A DNA stretch of 64,000 nt. Origin: Bacteroides sp. ET71 (GTDB taxonomy: Bacteria > Bacteroidota > Bacteroidia > Bacteroidales > Bacteroidaceae). The notes beneath the pieces are model-generated. The model made no database searches and was not told the origin of the DNA. It worked only from the letters and a program-made list of their open reading frames with translations. A program made the translations under genes and the position numbers. The DNA is taken from contig NZ_JAMBLS010000004.1 of NCBI RefSeq assembly GCF_023336905.1, forward strand, positions 1 to 64,000. The letters are read 5' to 3'. Positions 9,049 to 17,579 of this stretch are shown in pieces; the stretch's first letter is position 1, and each line of letters starts with the position of its first letter.

Positions 9049-10065
9049 TCATAAATCACTGCCCTGCAATACCACCCGCCAAGAGTTGATATAGATATAG
9101 GCATCCATCCAACGCTGGTCTTCATCCAGGAAAAACACCAACGAAAACCTGTCCTGCCTGTCCAGATATTCCTGGTCAGACATTTCACGGTCATAATAGC
9201 TCTTCACCAACAGCAACGTCTGAATCAACGGTACGGACAAGACAATCTCCTCCGTATCCAGCCGCCGCACAGTCAGGCGCGCCGTCCCGGCATGACCGGT
9301 CATCATCCGGGGCACCGTCAGGTCGGCCATCACCGCGCTGAGAGCCGAGGTCGCTTCATCTGCCACCCCGTCTTCGAACTCCGCCACACCCGACTCCGTG
9401 TGCCAGGCGTAATAGGTGATGTCTTCGTCGTCCAGCAGCGAGTTGTCCCAGTCCATCGCCCCGTTATCGTCCGTGACGGAAAATTCAAACAAGTCTTTAT
9501 CCAACGCCTCGCCGGACAAACTTTGCAATACCACGCGAAGATTGTTGGTATTCTTTACCAAGGGTACGGTATAGGTATAGACACCTTCCGTCTCGCCGAA
9601 CACCTGCTGCTGCACGTAGCCATGATACAGTCTGTCCAGATCGTCCGCACAAAAGGCCGCCCCCGTGGCATCGTGCTCACGACGCAACGTGCAGGTCAGT
9701 CCTTCCTTCCGCGAGGCTTCGGGAATCAGGAAAGAGCCTTTATCCGTCGTGCCGCACCAGGCCAGCAAATCATACGTGCCCGGCTCCACATCCACGGTCA
9801 TGGCATAATCTTCCGACGCCAACGCCGCGCCAGCCTCGGTCTTCTGCCAGGCGATGCGCCCCTGCCCGTCCACGAGGTAGAGCGTCACCGACTCTACCTC
9901 GTGGGCAAAGGCATCGGCAAAAGCCATGTTCCAGTCATAGCGGAACTTTACTCGATAGGTCACCGAGCAATCGCCTTCACCGTCGTAGATCACGCTGTCG
10001 CAGGCCGCCAAAACCAGTCCGCAAAGCAGCAAACAGTAATTGCGTATGTATGAAAAAATCTTCAT
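9049..10065 (-). CDS. FimB/Mfa2-family fimbrial anchor lipoprotein
   Basis: This 338-residue protein has a lipoprotein signal (MKIFSYIRNYCLLLCGLVLAAC, Cys22). The YRVKFRYDWNMAFADAF segment followed by EVESVTLYLVDGQGRI is characteristic of the FimB/Mfa2 family, whose members anchor the fimbrial shaft and limit its length in Porphyromonas. The ATG at 10063-10065 is preferred over upstream in-frame codons because the signal peptide begins there. It follows the major subunit gene by 5 bp, the same order as mfa1-mfa2. Anchor function is by homology. Confidence 0.8.
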   Translation of the reverse strand: MKIFSYIRNYCLLLCGLVLAACDSVIYDGEGDCSVTYRVKFRYDWNMAFADAFAHEVESVTLYLVDGQGRIAWQKTEAGAALASEDYAMTVDVEPGTYDLLAWCGTTDKGSFLIPEASRKEGLTCTLRREHDATGAAFCADDLDRLYHGYVQQQVFGETEGVYTYTVPLVKNTNNLRVVLQSLSGEALDKDLFEFSVTDDNGAMDWDNSLLDDEDITYYAWHTESGVAEFEDGVADEATSALSAVMADLTVPRMMTGHAGTARLTVRRLDTEEIVLSVPLIQTLLLVKSYYDREMSDQEYLDRQDRFSLVFFLDEDQRWMDAYIYINSWRVVLQGSDL

Positions 10066-10070
10066 TCGCC

Positions 10071-11852
10071 TTACAAGTCCACACCTTGTTCCACAATCTT
10101 CCAAGACAAGATTTGGATGCTGGCACCCAGGTAATAGCGCTCGTCATCCTCATCGCCCGGCACAATGTCTTCATCGGGGTCGTAGATGCCCTTACCCACG
10201 TTCTCCAGCGTGTTGACAGTCACTTTGTAGTAATGGTTACGCACCACGCCGTAGTTGGCTTCGTCCACGCTTTCCTGATTAGCTTCGATGGGATTCAGAT
10301 GCTCAATAGGAATGTTATAATACATCAGGCCGCCCTTATAGCCGATGGCCACGTTAGTTTTGTTGAACGCTGCCAAGGTAGCATCGAGCCCGGTAATGTC
10401 AGTTTCCGTAAACACCGTGTACGTATAACTGCCTTCTGTACCGCTCCGCTTATACAGCGTCACTGCGGTTTCTACCGCCTGGCTTTCTCCCGTGTCTTTT
10501 TTCTTCAACTGCACCAGCACTTCACCGTTGCCATTATCCACCAGTTCCACACAAGTCTTGTCCATCCGGGTATAAGTAGCACCCGCTTCTCCCGGTGTAC
10601 CGGCAGAGCAATACCAGGCATCCCAATCGGCCTGTGTGGCGTTGAGCAGGTAATCTATGTACGACTCGTTTTCGAACAACACGCCGTTGTAGCGCACCAT
10701 GTCCAACGCTGTACCATTCGCATCGCAAATCTTGGCTTTCAACAAGATGCTGGTGCGTGCGGCTGCCTTGGCGGCAATGGTGGCATTGTTTGTGTTTTCG
10801 GCACAATAGGCCGAAGCGGTACCCACGGTGTTCGTAATCTCGTCAGACGAAATGTAGTTCAAGTATTGGTTGGTCACCACATCCCCTCCTTCCGTGGGAT
10901 AACCGTCGATGCCGTAGTTATAGGCCTTGCCCCAATAGCTGCGGTAGTTTGCGGCGTCGTTCCACGCAAAGCCGAGCCCCTGGTCTGTCCAAGTCTGGTC
11001 GATGTTCTTCACCAGGTACGAACTCTTGGCGGTGGCGTTCAAGGCCCAACCCAGCAGCTCCACGTAGATATCCTCGGCAGCCACGGCCGGAGTTTCCGTA
11101 TTGCCTGACTCCGCATCGTTGTCACCCCCGGCCACGGTCACGCTCAGCTTGTAACGGCCATTGGCATCGGCCTTCGCCTTCAGGGCATCAGAAATGCCAA
11201 GCGTCACCTTAGCCGCCAGACGCTCCACATAGATATCGACCACGTTAGCCGGATTGGCCACAACCGGCTCCAGGGAGAAGTTGCTCGGTTGCAGTTCCGT
11301 CACATAATAGGGCGTCGTACTGCCCGTGCTCCGTGCATAGCTGGTGGTGCTCATGATGAAGTTCTTGGCCGAAGTCGATTTGTAAATGCCCGCTTCGCCT
11401 CCGGACAGGGTCTTCTCCATCTCAGTCAAGGTATTTGCCGGCGTAAACCCTGCCGGCACATTGAGTGCCGTCACCAGGTAGTTCGGATAATTGTTGGACG
11501 TCAAGCCGCGCAACACAATCACCGAATTGCCGTCGAACTCTATATTCCCATCGCCTTCCACCGCTGTGCCGCCGTTCCACACCGTGGCCTCCGTCACAAA
11601 ATCGCCGGCCGTGTCGTAGAAGAAGAACCGGGCGTCCGAAACCGTGTGTTCAGTCTCCGAGCCGTTTTCAAAAGGATTGTCCTCGTTGCCAGCCGCCTTC
11701 GTACCGGCACCTGCGTTCGTAATGCGTACAGTCAGATAGGCCGTTCCTTCCGTCCCATCGGTCTCTCCATTGCCTGAAGCCACCCCGCTGTCTTCCGTGC
11801 AGCTTCCCAAAGCCAGGGTTGCCATCAACCCCCATAAGAAAATCTTTTTCAT
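10071..11852 (-). CDS. Mfa1-like major fimbrial subunit
   Basis: This 593-residue lipoprotein precursor (MKKIFLWGLMATLALGSC, Cys18) starts with a Thr/Gly-rich segment, then AYLTVRITNAGAGTKA and TVSDARFFFYDTAGDFV, and ends with the Mfa1 C-terminal signature, YYKVTVNTLENVGKGIYDP through ILSWKIVEQGVDL. In this family the C-terminal strand supports donor-strand polymerisation of the fimbrial shaft. It is probably the structural shaft protein at the cell surface. It lies between the OmpA-like gene (14 bp upstream) and the anchor gene. The length is typical for Mfa1-type subunits. Confidence 0.85.
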   Translation of the reverse strand: MKKIFLWGLMATLALGSCTEDSGVASGNGETDGTEGTAYLTVRITNAGAGTKAAGNEDNPFENGSETEHTVSDARFFFYDTAGDFVTEATVWNGGTAVEGDGNIEFDGNSVIVLRGLTSNNYPNYLVTALNVPAGFTPANTLTEMEKTLSGGEAGIYKSTSAKNFIMSTTSYARSTGSTTPYYVTELQPSNFSLEPVVANPANVVDIYVERLAAKVTLGISDALKAKADANGRYKLSVTVAGGDNDAESGNTETPAVAAEDIYVELLGWALNATAKSSYLVKNIDQTWTDQGLGFAWNDAANYRSYWGKAYNYGIDGYPTEGGDVVTNQYLNYISSDEITNTVGTASAYCAENTNNATIAAKAAARTSILLKAKICDANGTALDMVRYNGVLFENESYIDYLLNATQADWDAWYCSAGTPGEAGATYTRMDKTCVELVDNGNGEVLVQLKKKDTGESQAVETAVTLYKRSGTEGSYTYTVFTETDITGLDATLAAFNKTNVAIGYKGGLMYYNIPIEHLNPIEANQESVDEANYGVVRNHYYKVTVNTLENVGKGIYDPDEDIVPGDEDDERYYLGASIQILSWKIVEQGVDL

Positions 11853-11866
11853 GTCTGTCTTCTGTT

Positions 11867-13309
11867 TTAGTTATTTCTACTTGAGTTATCATGCAAATCC
11901 ATCAGTTCCTCCAAATGTTCCAACGCCTCCTCTGCCTGCTTCACACCGGCCTGTCCGGCCTGCCAGAACAGGGTGCGGGCCTCATCGTAGTCCTCCGTCA
12001 GCAAGGCCAGTACCCCCCGGGCATAAACAGCCTCAGGAGCCTGCCCCGCCTTGGCCAAGTAGCGTGCGGCAGCCAGCGTATCGCGCCGTTGCAAGGCTGT
12101 ATTGGCAGCATTCAGATTGGCCACCGGGTCATTGGGATACATGCGGACAGCCGTCTCGAACACTTCGTTAAACTCCGTCGAACCCGGCTCACAGGTCTGT
12201 GCAGCCAGGTAGAACTCGTCCAGGCTCAACTTCTGCGGCTGCGTCAGCAGGATGCGCTTGATTTCGCCCACATCGCTGAAGCGACGCACAGTGTACTCGA
12301 TACGGTAGTCTGTATGCCGCAGGGCAGGATAGCAGTTCTGCAACAAAAAGCGATAGTCCGCCGGATAAGCAACCCGGATACGGCGTTCCTTGCCGTCTGG
12401 TTCGCTGCCGCTGTCAATCAAGGCCAATATCTCCGTGCGATGCTCCAGGTTCGAAGCCTTGACATAGCGGCGCAGGCCTGCCCAGTCTTCCGGCTCGTAT
12501 TCGGTCTTGATAATGTTTTCATCGAAATCATACAGACGGCAGACATGCCGCTTCAACGCCGCCGTACGCTCACGGGCCAGGTAGGTATTGTGCGCATAGC
12601 TGCCTTCGGGCGAAGCATAGCCCTTGAGCCATACCGCCGTGATATGGATATCCCTGTCATTGCGTACCGAATCTATCGTGGCTTGAATTTTGCCCAACTC
12701 GGCCTCGTTGCGCCGGTAATCCGGATAAATGACCGTCTGGTCTACGGGGAAATCCACAAAGGCCGAACCGCTGAGCGCAAAGCATTTCTCTCCCTTGGCC
12801 TCCGGACGTACATACGCCAAGGCAGGCAGCCAGTCCACGGCTTCCCGATAGCCCGCAAACACCACGCCCTGCTCGGCCAGCAACGTGCGACAACAACCGA
12901 AGTCGCGACGCACAAACTCCAACTGCGAGTGGTTCATCCACGATTCATACTCCACCAACGTCTGGTAAGCCACCGACTGCGGCATCTCCGACGCTTTGTA
13001 GGTCAGCTCGTCCGGACCGGACAACATGCCCTCATCGCCCCTCACATACTGGTAATAACGGGTGCGTCCATACAAACCAATAGAAGGTAAAGCCAGCGAG
13101 TCATCTCCCTGCACGATGCTGGGCGTCAGCAGCACAGCCCGGTTGCGCTCTACCTGCAAACTGTCAAGATGTACCTCCATCTGCACCTTCAGGTAGGCAC
13201 CGTTGCGCTCCAGGCGCAGGTTCTCCACACGCACGCCTCCCAAGTCTTGCGCACCGATGCCGAGGCTGTTCAGCAGGAAAAAGGTCATGAGCAATATCAT
13301 TTGTTTCAT
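11867..13309 (-). CDS. DUF3868 / OmpA-like outer membrane protein of the fimbrial operon
   Basis: This 480-residue protein has a Sec signal peptide (MKQMILLMTFFLLNSLGIGAQ). The N-terminal DUF3868 region (GGVRVENLRLERNGAYLKVQMEVHLD) is known almost only from Bacteroidetes fimbrial loci. An OmpA-like peptidoglycan-binding region follows near residue 230 (YASPEGSYAHNTYLARERT). The C-terminus is helical and TPR-like (DPVANLNAANTALQRRDTLAAARYLAKAG). It probably links the fimbrial machinery to the cell wall. It is second in the operon, after the DUF3575 gene. Confidence 0.85.
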   Translation of the reverse strand: MKQMILLMTFFLLNSLGIGAQDLGGVRVENLRLERNGAYLKVQMEVHLDSLQVERNRAVLLTPSIVQGDDSLALPSIGLYGRTRYYQYVRGDEGMLSGPDELTYKASEMPQSVAYQTLVEYESWMNHSQLEFVRRDFGCCRTLLAEQGVVFAGYREAVDWLPALAYVRPEAKGEKCFALSGSAFVDFPVDQTVIYPDYRRNEAELGKIQATIDSVRNDRDIHITAVWLKGYASPEGSYAHNTYLARERTAALKRHVCRLYDFDENIIKTEYEPEDWAGLRRYVKASNLEHRTEILALIDSGSEPDGKERRIRVAYPADYRFLLQNCYPALRHTDYRIEYTVRRFSDVGEIKRILLTQPQKLSLDEFYLAAQTCEPGSTEFNEVFETAVRMYPNDPVANLNAANTALQRRDTLAAARYLAKAGQAPEAVYARGVLALLTEDYDEARTLFWQAGQAGVKQAEEALEHLEELMDLHDNSSRNN

Positions 13310-13375
13310 CGTTGTTCCTTTCTTTTAAGTAGATGTTCAAATTCAGTTTTCGTTATAAAGGGGAATCCAGGTATC

Positions 13376-13420
13376 TGTCATCCTGAGCGAAGCCCAAAGG
13401 GCACAGCCGAAGGATCTCAC
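13376..13420. repeat. TGTCATCC-type repeat B2 (half copy)
   Basis: TGTCATCCTGAGCGAAGCCC...AAGGATCTCAC lies between the DUF3575 and DUF3868 genes, within the operon. Only one arm is clear. Confidence 0.6.
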
Positions 13421-13467
13421 CATGAGCCATCCCCCTTTGCCCGCGCAAGAAGGTTCCGGCCACTTGC

Positions 13468-14055
13468 TTAGAATACATATATCAAATTCACAGCCGCTTT
13501 GGTGGGGCCGAAATAGTGATGAGGTTTGTCTGTCTCGACTTTCTCGCCGCAACCGGCACAACGGAAGCGGTCGTAGCGGGCATAGACATAACCAAGACCT
13601 ATCTCTGCTTCCAGGTTCCAATGCCTGCCCAGAATCCAGGAATAACCGTAGCCGACGCCCAGACCACCCACCCAACCCTGGTAGCGGTAATCGGAAAGTT
13701 TGGAAAAATCAGTGCCCCAAAAAGAAATGCCATTGTCCACGCCTCCCACGTTGAACTGCCCCGCATGGAGGTGAAGCCCCAGAAAATGGCCGGCAAAGCG
13801 GTCGCAAAACCAATAACGCGCCTCGGGCTGGACAAACCAATGCTTCCACCGACGTCCGTGAGAGAAAGTCCAGGCATTGAAATCGCCTGTGACGTCGAGC
13901 GACCATTTCGGCGCCAGTCCTACCTCCAAGCCCAAGTTGACATTGGCAAAAGCGTCATAAAGCACGTTGGTCTTTACCGCCACATGCTGTCCATCGGCGG
14001 GGAGCCCGCGAAGCAGGAAGATACACAATAAAATAAAGCCGATTTTCAGTTTCAT
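13468..14055 (-). CDS. DUF3575 outer membrane protein, first gene of the fimbrial operon
   Basis: This 195-residue protein starts at ATG 14053-14055, where the signal peptide begins (MKLKIGFILLCIFLLRGLPADGQ); an upstream in-frame start would put the leader repeat in the protein. The mature part (VAVKTNVLYDAFANVNLGLEVGLAPKWSLD..., ending AAVNLIYVF with a terminal Phe) has alternating beta strands and matches DUF3575, a small beta-barrel family that accompanies DUF3868 and fimbrillins. It probably sits in the outer membrane. The role in fimbrial export is inferred only from location. Confidence 0.85.
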   Translation of the reverse strand: MKLKIGFILLCIFLLRGLPADGQHVAVKTNVLYDAFANVNLGLEVGLAPKWSLDVTGDFNAWTFSHGRRWKHWFVQPEARYWFCDRFAGHFLGLHLHAGQFNVGGVDNGISFWGTDFSKLSDYRYQGWVGGLGVGYGYSWILGRHWNLEAEIGLGYVYARYDRFRCAGCGEKVETDKPHHYFGPTKAAVNLIYVF

Positions 14056-14072
14056 ATAGTTTACATATAATA

Positions 14073-14172
14073 GATGACGAAACAAAAATGCAACCACAGA
14101 CAACACAGATAAAAGTGACTTGCACAGATGCAAAATCTGCGGAAATCAGTCCTATCGGTGCCACCTGCGGTT
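14073..14172. repeat. 100-bp palindromic repeat A, copy 2
   Basis: Same orientation as 5059-5158, with about 12 differences in 100 bp. It lies between the fimbrial promoter and the first gene, so it is part of the operon leader, where its inverted ends can fold. Confidence 0.85.
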
Positions 14173-14252
14173 ACACAACGTTTTTTCATTCAATACTACA
14201 CTCATACGCATATCCATTTGTTTCTTTGCATGCAATGTTTTCTTTGCAACCA

Positions 14253-14260
14253 CAAATGTA
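14253..14260 (-). promoter_or_regulatory. Probable -7 box of the fimbrial operon
   Basis: Minus-strand TACATTTG matches TAnnTTTG; transcription would begin near 14246 and give a leader of about 190 nt including repeat A. No TTTG box was found at the expected 19-21 bp spacing. No inverted repeats were seen that would make this promoter invertible. Confidence 0.5.
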
Positions 14261-14355
14261 GACATATAATTTATAATAAGTATTGTTACCCAATGGAAAA
14301 TTAAGCAATATTCAGTTTTTTAACACTTTAAGAGCGTACTTAAAATTCTTTCCCC

Positions 14356-14412
14356 TGTCATCCCGAGCGTTGTTCTCCCCCGTTATTGGGTGAGCACAAT
14401 GCCCAACATGAC
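14356..14412. repeat. TGTCATCCCGAGC-type repeat B3
   Basis: Begins TGTCATCCCGAGCG and ends CAACATGAC, with a CTCCCCCGTTATTGGGTGAG insert in the middle like that in B5. Confidence 0.6.
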
Positions 14413-14525
14413 CGAAACTCAACCGGTAATAAGAATCTGTTTCGGAATGAAATGGGGCATTTCCATACCAGATGCAAGATAGGCAACTCAAAGGGATGTA
14501 TCATAATGACAAACAGCTATCATTC

Positions 14526-14607
14526 TGTCATGTTGAGCGGAGCGAAGCGAAGTCGAAACATCTCACTTAACCAATCTTGAGATTCCTCGGCTACGCTCGG
14601 AATGACA
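14526..14607. repeat. TGTCATGTTGAGC-type repeat B4
   Basis: Begins TGTCATGTTGAGCGGAGCG and ends CTACGCTCGGAATGACA; the two ends are inverted copies of each other. Confidence 0.7.
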
Positions 14608-14729
14608 GACTATACCTTAATGAAATAGTCAAAAGAGGTTTTGAGCGAAGCTAATGATAGGTAATCTCTATTTTGATACACCCTCTGGTAGCGATAGATA
14701 TATCCCATATTTAAAAACATAAAGTATCA

Positions 14730-14782
14730 CTACCACCTCCCCCTTCGGGTACTCCTCCTTCCCTAAGGAGGAGAATCAAGTT
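14730..14782. repeat. CCTCCCCC/GGAGGAG hairpin repeat
   Basis: C-rich then G-rich sequence (CCTCCCCCTTCGGG..., CTCCTTCCCTAAGGAGGAG). Similar sequence ends prmC (16183-16212) and precedes recX (16312-16345). Confidence 0.5.
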
Positions 14783-14842
14783 ACCACGACCAAACTAAAA
14801 TGTACAAACTCATCCTGCACAAAATTCAAAAATTCATTTCCC

Positions 14843-14970
14843 TGTCATCCCGAGCACAGTCGGGGGACCTCACTACGCGCCTGAAAAGCATTAGGGAGAT
14901 GTTTCGACTACGCTTCACCCCCCCTCTTTGCTCCCCCGTTTGGAGGGGGAGAACAATGCCCAACAAGACA
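14843..14970. repeat. TGTCATCCCGAGC-type repeat B5 with internal C/G-rich insert
   Basis: Starts TGTCATCCCGAGCACAG and continues GGGAGATGTTTCGACTACGC, as in B1. It is interrupted by a CCCCCCTCTTTGCTCCCCC / GGAGGGGGAG hairpin and ends CAACAAGACA. Confidence 0.65.
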
Positions 14971-15123
14971 GAGAGAGCGATTTTAAAACCGACTCTAAGC
15001 ATTACCCAACCTTTTAACATTATAACCCTCCTGCCACACTGCACAACAACAGCCCCAAGCTCCTCACAAGACCAGAAATCGTACATATTTATTACCTGTC
15101 TATCTCTCCCGAGCCACCCAGGG

Positions 15124-15206
15124 ACCAAAGTCCTACCAAAGTCGTACCAAGTTCGAGTGCTTAGAAACGAACAAAGAACGAACATGGAACGAATTTGGAG
15201 CGTACC
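15124..15206. repeat. Imperfect inverted repeat upstream of prmC
   Basis: CCAAAGTCGTACCAAGTTCG pairs imperfectly with ACGAACATGGAACGAATTTGG; roughly 16 of 20 positions match. It resembles a dispersed palindromic repeat rather than an operator. Confidence 0.4.
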
Positions 15207-15318
15207 GATATACAGATTATTTACCATTCCATCTCCCCCACCCATGCGCCCGGCCGGAAACAGGCACCGCTCCCAAACATTTCGAAGAGGAAGGGCGAAG
15301 TATTTAAAAGAAAAACAT

Positions 15319-15326
15319 TACTTTTG
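15319..15326 (+). promoter_or_regulatory. -7 box of prmC
   Basis: TACTTTTG, followed by a leader of only about 20 nt to the ATG at 15349. This decides the prmC start: longer in-frame extensions upstream would precede transcription. Confidence 0.6.
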
Positions 15327-15348
15327 CGCCCACAAAATCCGGAACAGC

Positions 15349-16212
15349 ATGAACCTGACCCCAGCCAATCTGCGCAACCTGTTGAAAGCCAAATACGACG
15401 ACCGCGAAGCGGCCGCCTTGGCACGCATCGTATGCTGCGAGATGATGGGGCAGCGGCCGGCAGACTATGTGCTGAACGAGCCGCTCCGCCCGGACGCAGA
15501 AGCCGGGCAACGGCTGGACGACATCGTGCAACGCTTGCTGCGCTTCGAGCCTCTGCAATACATAGAAGGGAAAGCCCGTTTCCTGGGACGCGACTTCCGT
15601 GTAGGCCCCGGTGTACTGATTCCGCGGCCGGAGACTGAAGAGCTGGTGGAACTCATGCTGAAAGAGACCTCGCCGGGGGCACGCCTGCTGGACATCGGTA
15701 CTGGCAGCGGATGCATCGCCGTCACACTGGCCCTGGAGGTGCCCGGCGCATACGTCGAGGCGTGGGACATCTCGCCGGAAGCCTTGGCCGTGGCGCGTGC
15801 CAACAGCGAAAGGTGGGATGCCAAGGTCACATTCAGGCAACAGGATGTCTTGGCTTGCCCCAAAGAAACTGAGACAGCTTTCGACGTTATGGTCAGCAAC
15901 CCGCCTTACGTGACCGAATCCGAAGAGGCCGGCATGTCGCCCAACGTGCTGCTGTACGAGCCAGCCGGGGCACTTTTCGTGCCCGACGGTGACCCGCTTC
16001 TTTTTTACCGGCACATAGCACAACTGGGACTAAAATGGCTCCGGCCGGGCGGACGGCTGTATTTTGAAATCAACCGCACATACGGCCGGGAAATGGCGGC
16101 ACTGCTGGAAGGACTGGGTTATACAGACATACGGATTGAAAAGGATTTGAGTGGGAACGACCGTTTCGCCATGGCCCAAGCCCCCTCCCTCCTCCCCCTG
16201 TGGGGGAGGTAA
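15349..16212 (+). CDS. prmC: Peptide chain release factor N5-glutamine methyltransferase
   Basis: This 287-residue protein methylates the GGQ glutamine of RF1 and RF2 in the cytoplasm, using S-adenosylmethionine. Visible motifs are VLIPRPETEELVELML, the SAM-binding LLDIGTGSGCIAVTLAL and the catalytic NPPY (VSNPPYVTESE). The start is fixed by the -7 box 23 nt upstream. The last residues (APSLLPLWGR) and the stop codon are encoded by a C-rich/G-rich dispersed repeat (CCTCCCCCTGTGGGGGAGG), so the native C-terminus has probably been replaced. recX follows on the same strand after 142 bp. Confidence 0.95.
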   Translation: MNLTPANLRNLLKAKYDDREAAALARIVCCEMMGQRPADYVLNEPLRPDAEAGQRLDDIVQRLLRFEPLQYIEGKARFLGRDFRVGPGVLIPRPETEELVELMLKETSPGARLLDIGTGSGCIAVTLALEVPGAYVEAWDISPEALAVARANSERWDAKVTFRQQDVLACPKETETAFDVMVSNPPYVTESEEAGMSPNVLLYEPAGALFVPDGDPLLFYRHIAQLGLKWLRPGGRLYFEINRTYGREMAALLEGLGYTDIRIEKDLSGNDRFAMAQAPSLLPLWGR

Positions 16213-16354
16213 TCGGAGCATATTAAGAGCATGTTACAGAGATGGTTCGCTCAGCACACCCCCTTCCGCGGGGTAGATAGCCGGAGCATATTACATAAAC
16301 AATTTGGTTAAGCCCCCTCCCCACGAGGGAAGGATGGGGAGGGGCTATTTACTT

Positions 16355-16828
16355 ATGGACGAGATAGACGAAAACAAAGAACTGAAACGCATGGAGGCCT
16401 ATTGTGCACAAGCCGAACATTGCCGTAGCGAAGTGACCGACAAGCTCGTGCGCAAGGGAGTGCCCTACGACATGGCCGACCGGATTGCCGACCGGCTGGA
16501 GCAAGACAAGTTCATCGATGAGAGACGTTACAGCCGCGCTTTCATCCAGGACAAATTCCGTTTTGCCAAATGGGGGAAACAGAAAATCGGCCTGGCCCTG
16601 CGCCAGAAACGGATAGACCCGGCTGTCTACCAGCCACTGCTGGCCGGGATAGACACCGAAGAATATTTGGCCGTACTGAAAGCCCTGCTGGAGTCAAAAA
16701 AGAAAAGCCTTCACATCGCCGACGGTTATGAATGTCGTGCCAAACTGACCCGGTTCGCATTGGGACGAGGCTTTTCAGCCGATGACATCCGCCTTTGTAT
16801 AGGGAGCGTGGACGAAGATGAATGGTAA
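16355..16828 (+). CDS. recX: Regulatory protein RecX
   Basis: This 157-residue protein is a RecX-family modulator that binds RecA filaments and restrains recombinase activity. The three-helix repeats are visible (MEAYCAQAEHCRSEVTDKLVRKGVP, then FIDERRYSRAFIQDKFRFAKWGKQKIGLALRQKRI). The ATG at 16355 is chosen because an in-frame upstream TTG would translate a repeat (PPPHEGRMGRGY). It lies downstream of prmC and upstream of pyrE, an order I recall from other Bacteroides genomes. Nothing unusual in the protein. Confidence 0.9.
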   Translation: MDEIDENKELKRMEAYCAQAEHCRSEVTDKLVRKGVPYDMADRIADRLEQDKFIDERRYSRAFIQDKFRFAKWGKQKIGLALRQKRIDPAVYQPLLAGIDTEEYLAVLKALLESKKKSLHIADGYECRAKLTRFALGRGFSADDIRLCIGSVDEDEW

Positions 16829-16889
16829 GACAAATAAACACGCTGAAAAAAATATCGCCTTACTCTTTTCTTATGTCATTCCATTTATT

Positions 16890-16897
16890 TACTTTTG
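16890..16897 (+). promoter_or_regulatory. -7 box of pyrE
   Basis: TACTTTTG, 34 nt before the pyrE ATG. It suggests pyrE, the SRPBCC gene and perhaps argH are transcribed separately from recX. Confidence 0.55.
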
Positions 16898-16931
16898 CAC
16901 TTGATTTGATCACTTAAACATTTGGTTAGCT

Positions 16932-17570
16932 ATGAAAACCTTAGAAAGACTGTTCGCTGAGAAACTGCTAAAAATCAAAGCTATTAAGATTCAACCGGCC
17001 AACCCGTTCACTTGGGCTTCGGGCTGGAAGTCGCCCTTCTATTGCGACAACCGCAAGACATTGTCCTATCCTTCCCTTCGCAGTTTTGTGAAGATCGAAA
17101 TCACACGCCTGATTCTGGAACGTTTCGGACAAGTGGATGCCATCGCCGGCGTAGCAACGGGCGCCATCCCGCAGGGAGCATTGGTGGCCGACGCATTGAA
17201 TCTGCCCTTTGTCTATGTACGCTCCACACCGAAAGACCACGGCTTGGAAAACCTGATAGAAGGTGAATTGCGCCCGGGCATGAAGGTGGTAGTGGTGGAA
17301 GACCTCATATCGACAGGCGGCAGCAGCCTGAAGGCAGTCGATGCCATCCGCCGCGACGGATGTGAAGTCATCGGCATGGTGGCCGCCTACACCTACGGAT
17401 TCCCCATAGCCGAAAAATCATTCAAAGAGGCTAAAGTCCCCCTGGTGACCCTGACCAACTACGAAGCAGTGATGGACGTGGCACTGCGCACAGGCTACAT
17501 CGAAGAGCAAGACATCGAAACACTGAACGAATGGCGAAAAGACCCCGCCCACTGGGACGCAGCCAAATAA
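16932..17570 (+). CDS. pyrE: Orotate phosphoribosyltransferase
   Basis: This 212-residue enzyme joins orotate to PRPP, forming OMP in de novo pyrimidine synthesis. The PRPP-binding signature VVVVEDLISTGGSSLKAVDA and the N-terminal NPFTWASGWKSPFYCDNRKTLSYP are diagnostic. Length is normal. It is followed 9 bp later by a small SRPBCC protein gene, suggesting co-transcription. Confidence 0.97.
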   Translation: MKTLERLFAEKLLKIKAIKIQPANPFTWASGWKSPFYCDNRKTLSYPSLRSFVKIEITRLILERFGQVDAIAGVATGAIPQGALVADALNLPFVYVRSTPKDHGLENLIEGELRPGMKVVVVEDLISTGGSSLKAVDAIRRDGCEVIGMVAAYTYGFPIAEKSFKEAKVPLVTLTNYEAVMDVALRTGYIEEQDIETLNEWRKDPAHWDAAK

Positions 17571-17579
17571 AGACCGCGA

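Larger units (their letters stand above)
14056..15348. other. Repeat-rich spacer between fimbrial operon and prmC
   Basis: About 1.3 kb without a convincing gene. It contains repeat A copy 2, the fimbrial -7 box, three TGTCAT-type repeats (14356, 14526, 14843), a C-rich/G-rich hairpin repeat (14730-14782), an imperfect inverted repeat at 15124-15206 and the prmC promoter. The open frames here are translations of these repeats. Confidence 0.75.

Noticed and set aside
14056-14330. Invertible promoter for the fimbrial operon
   Set aside because: No inverted repeat pair flanking the -7 box was found, and the nearest recombinase-type gene lies more than 5 kb away in an unrelated element.
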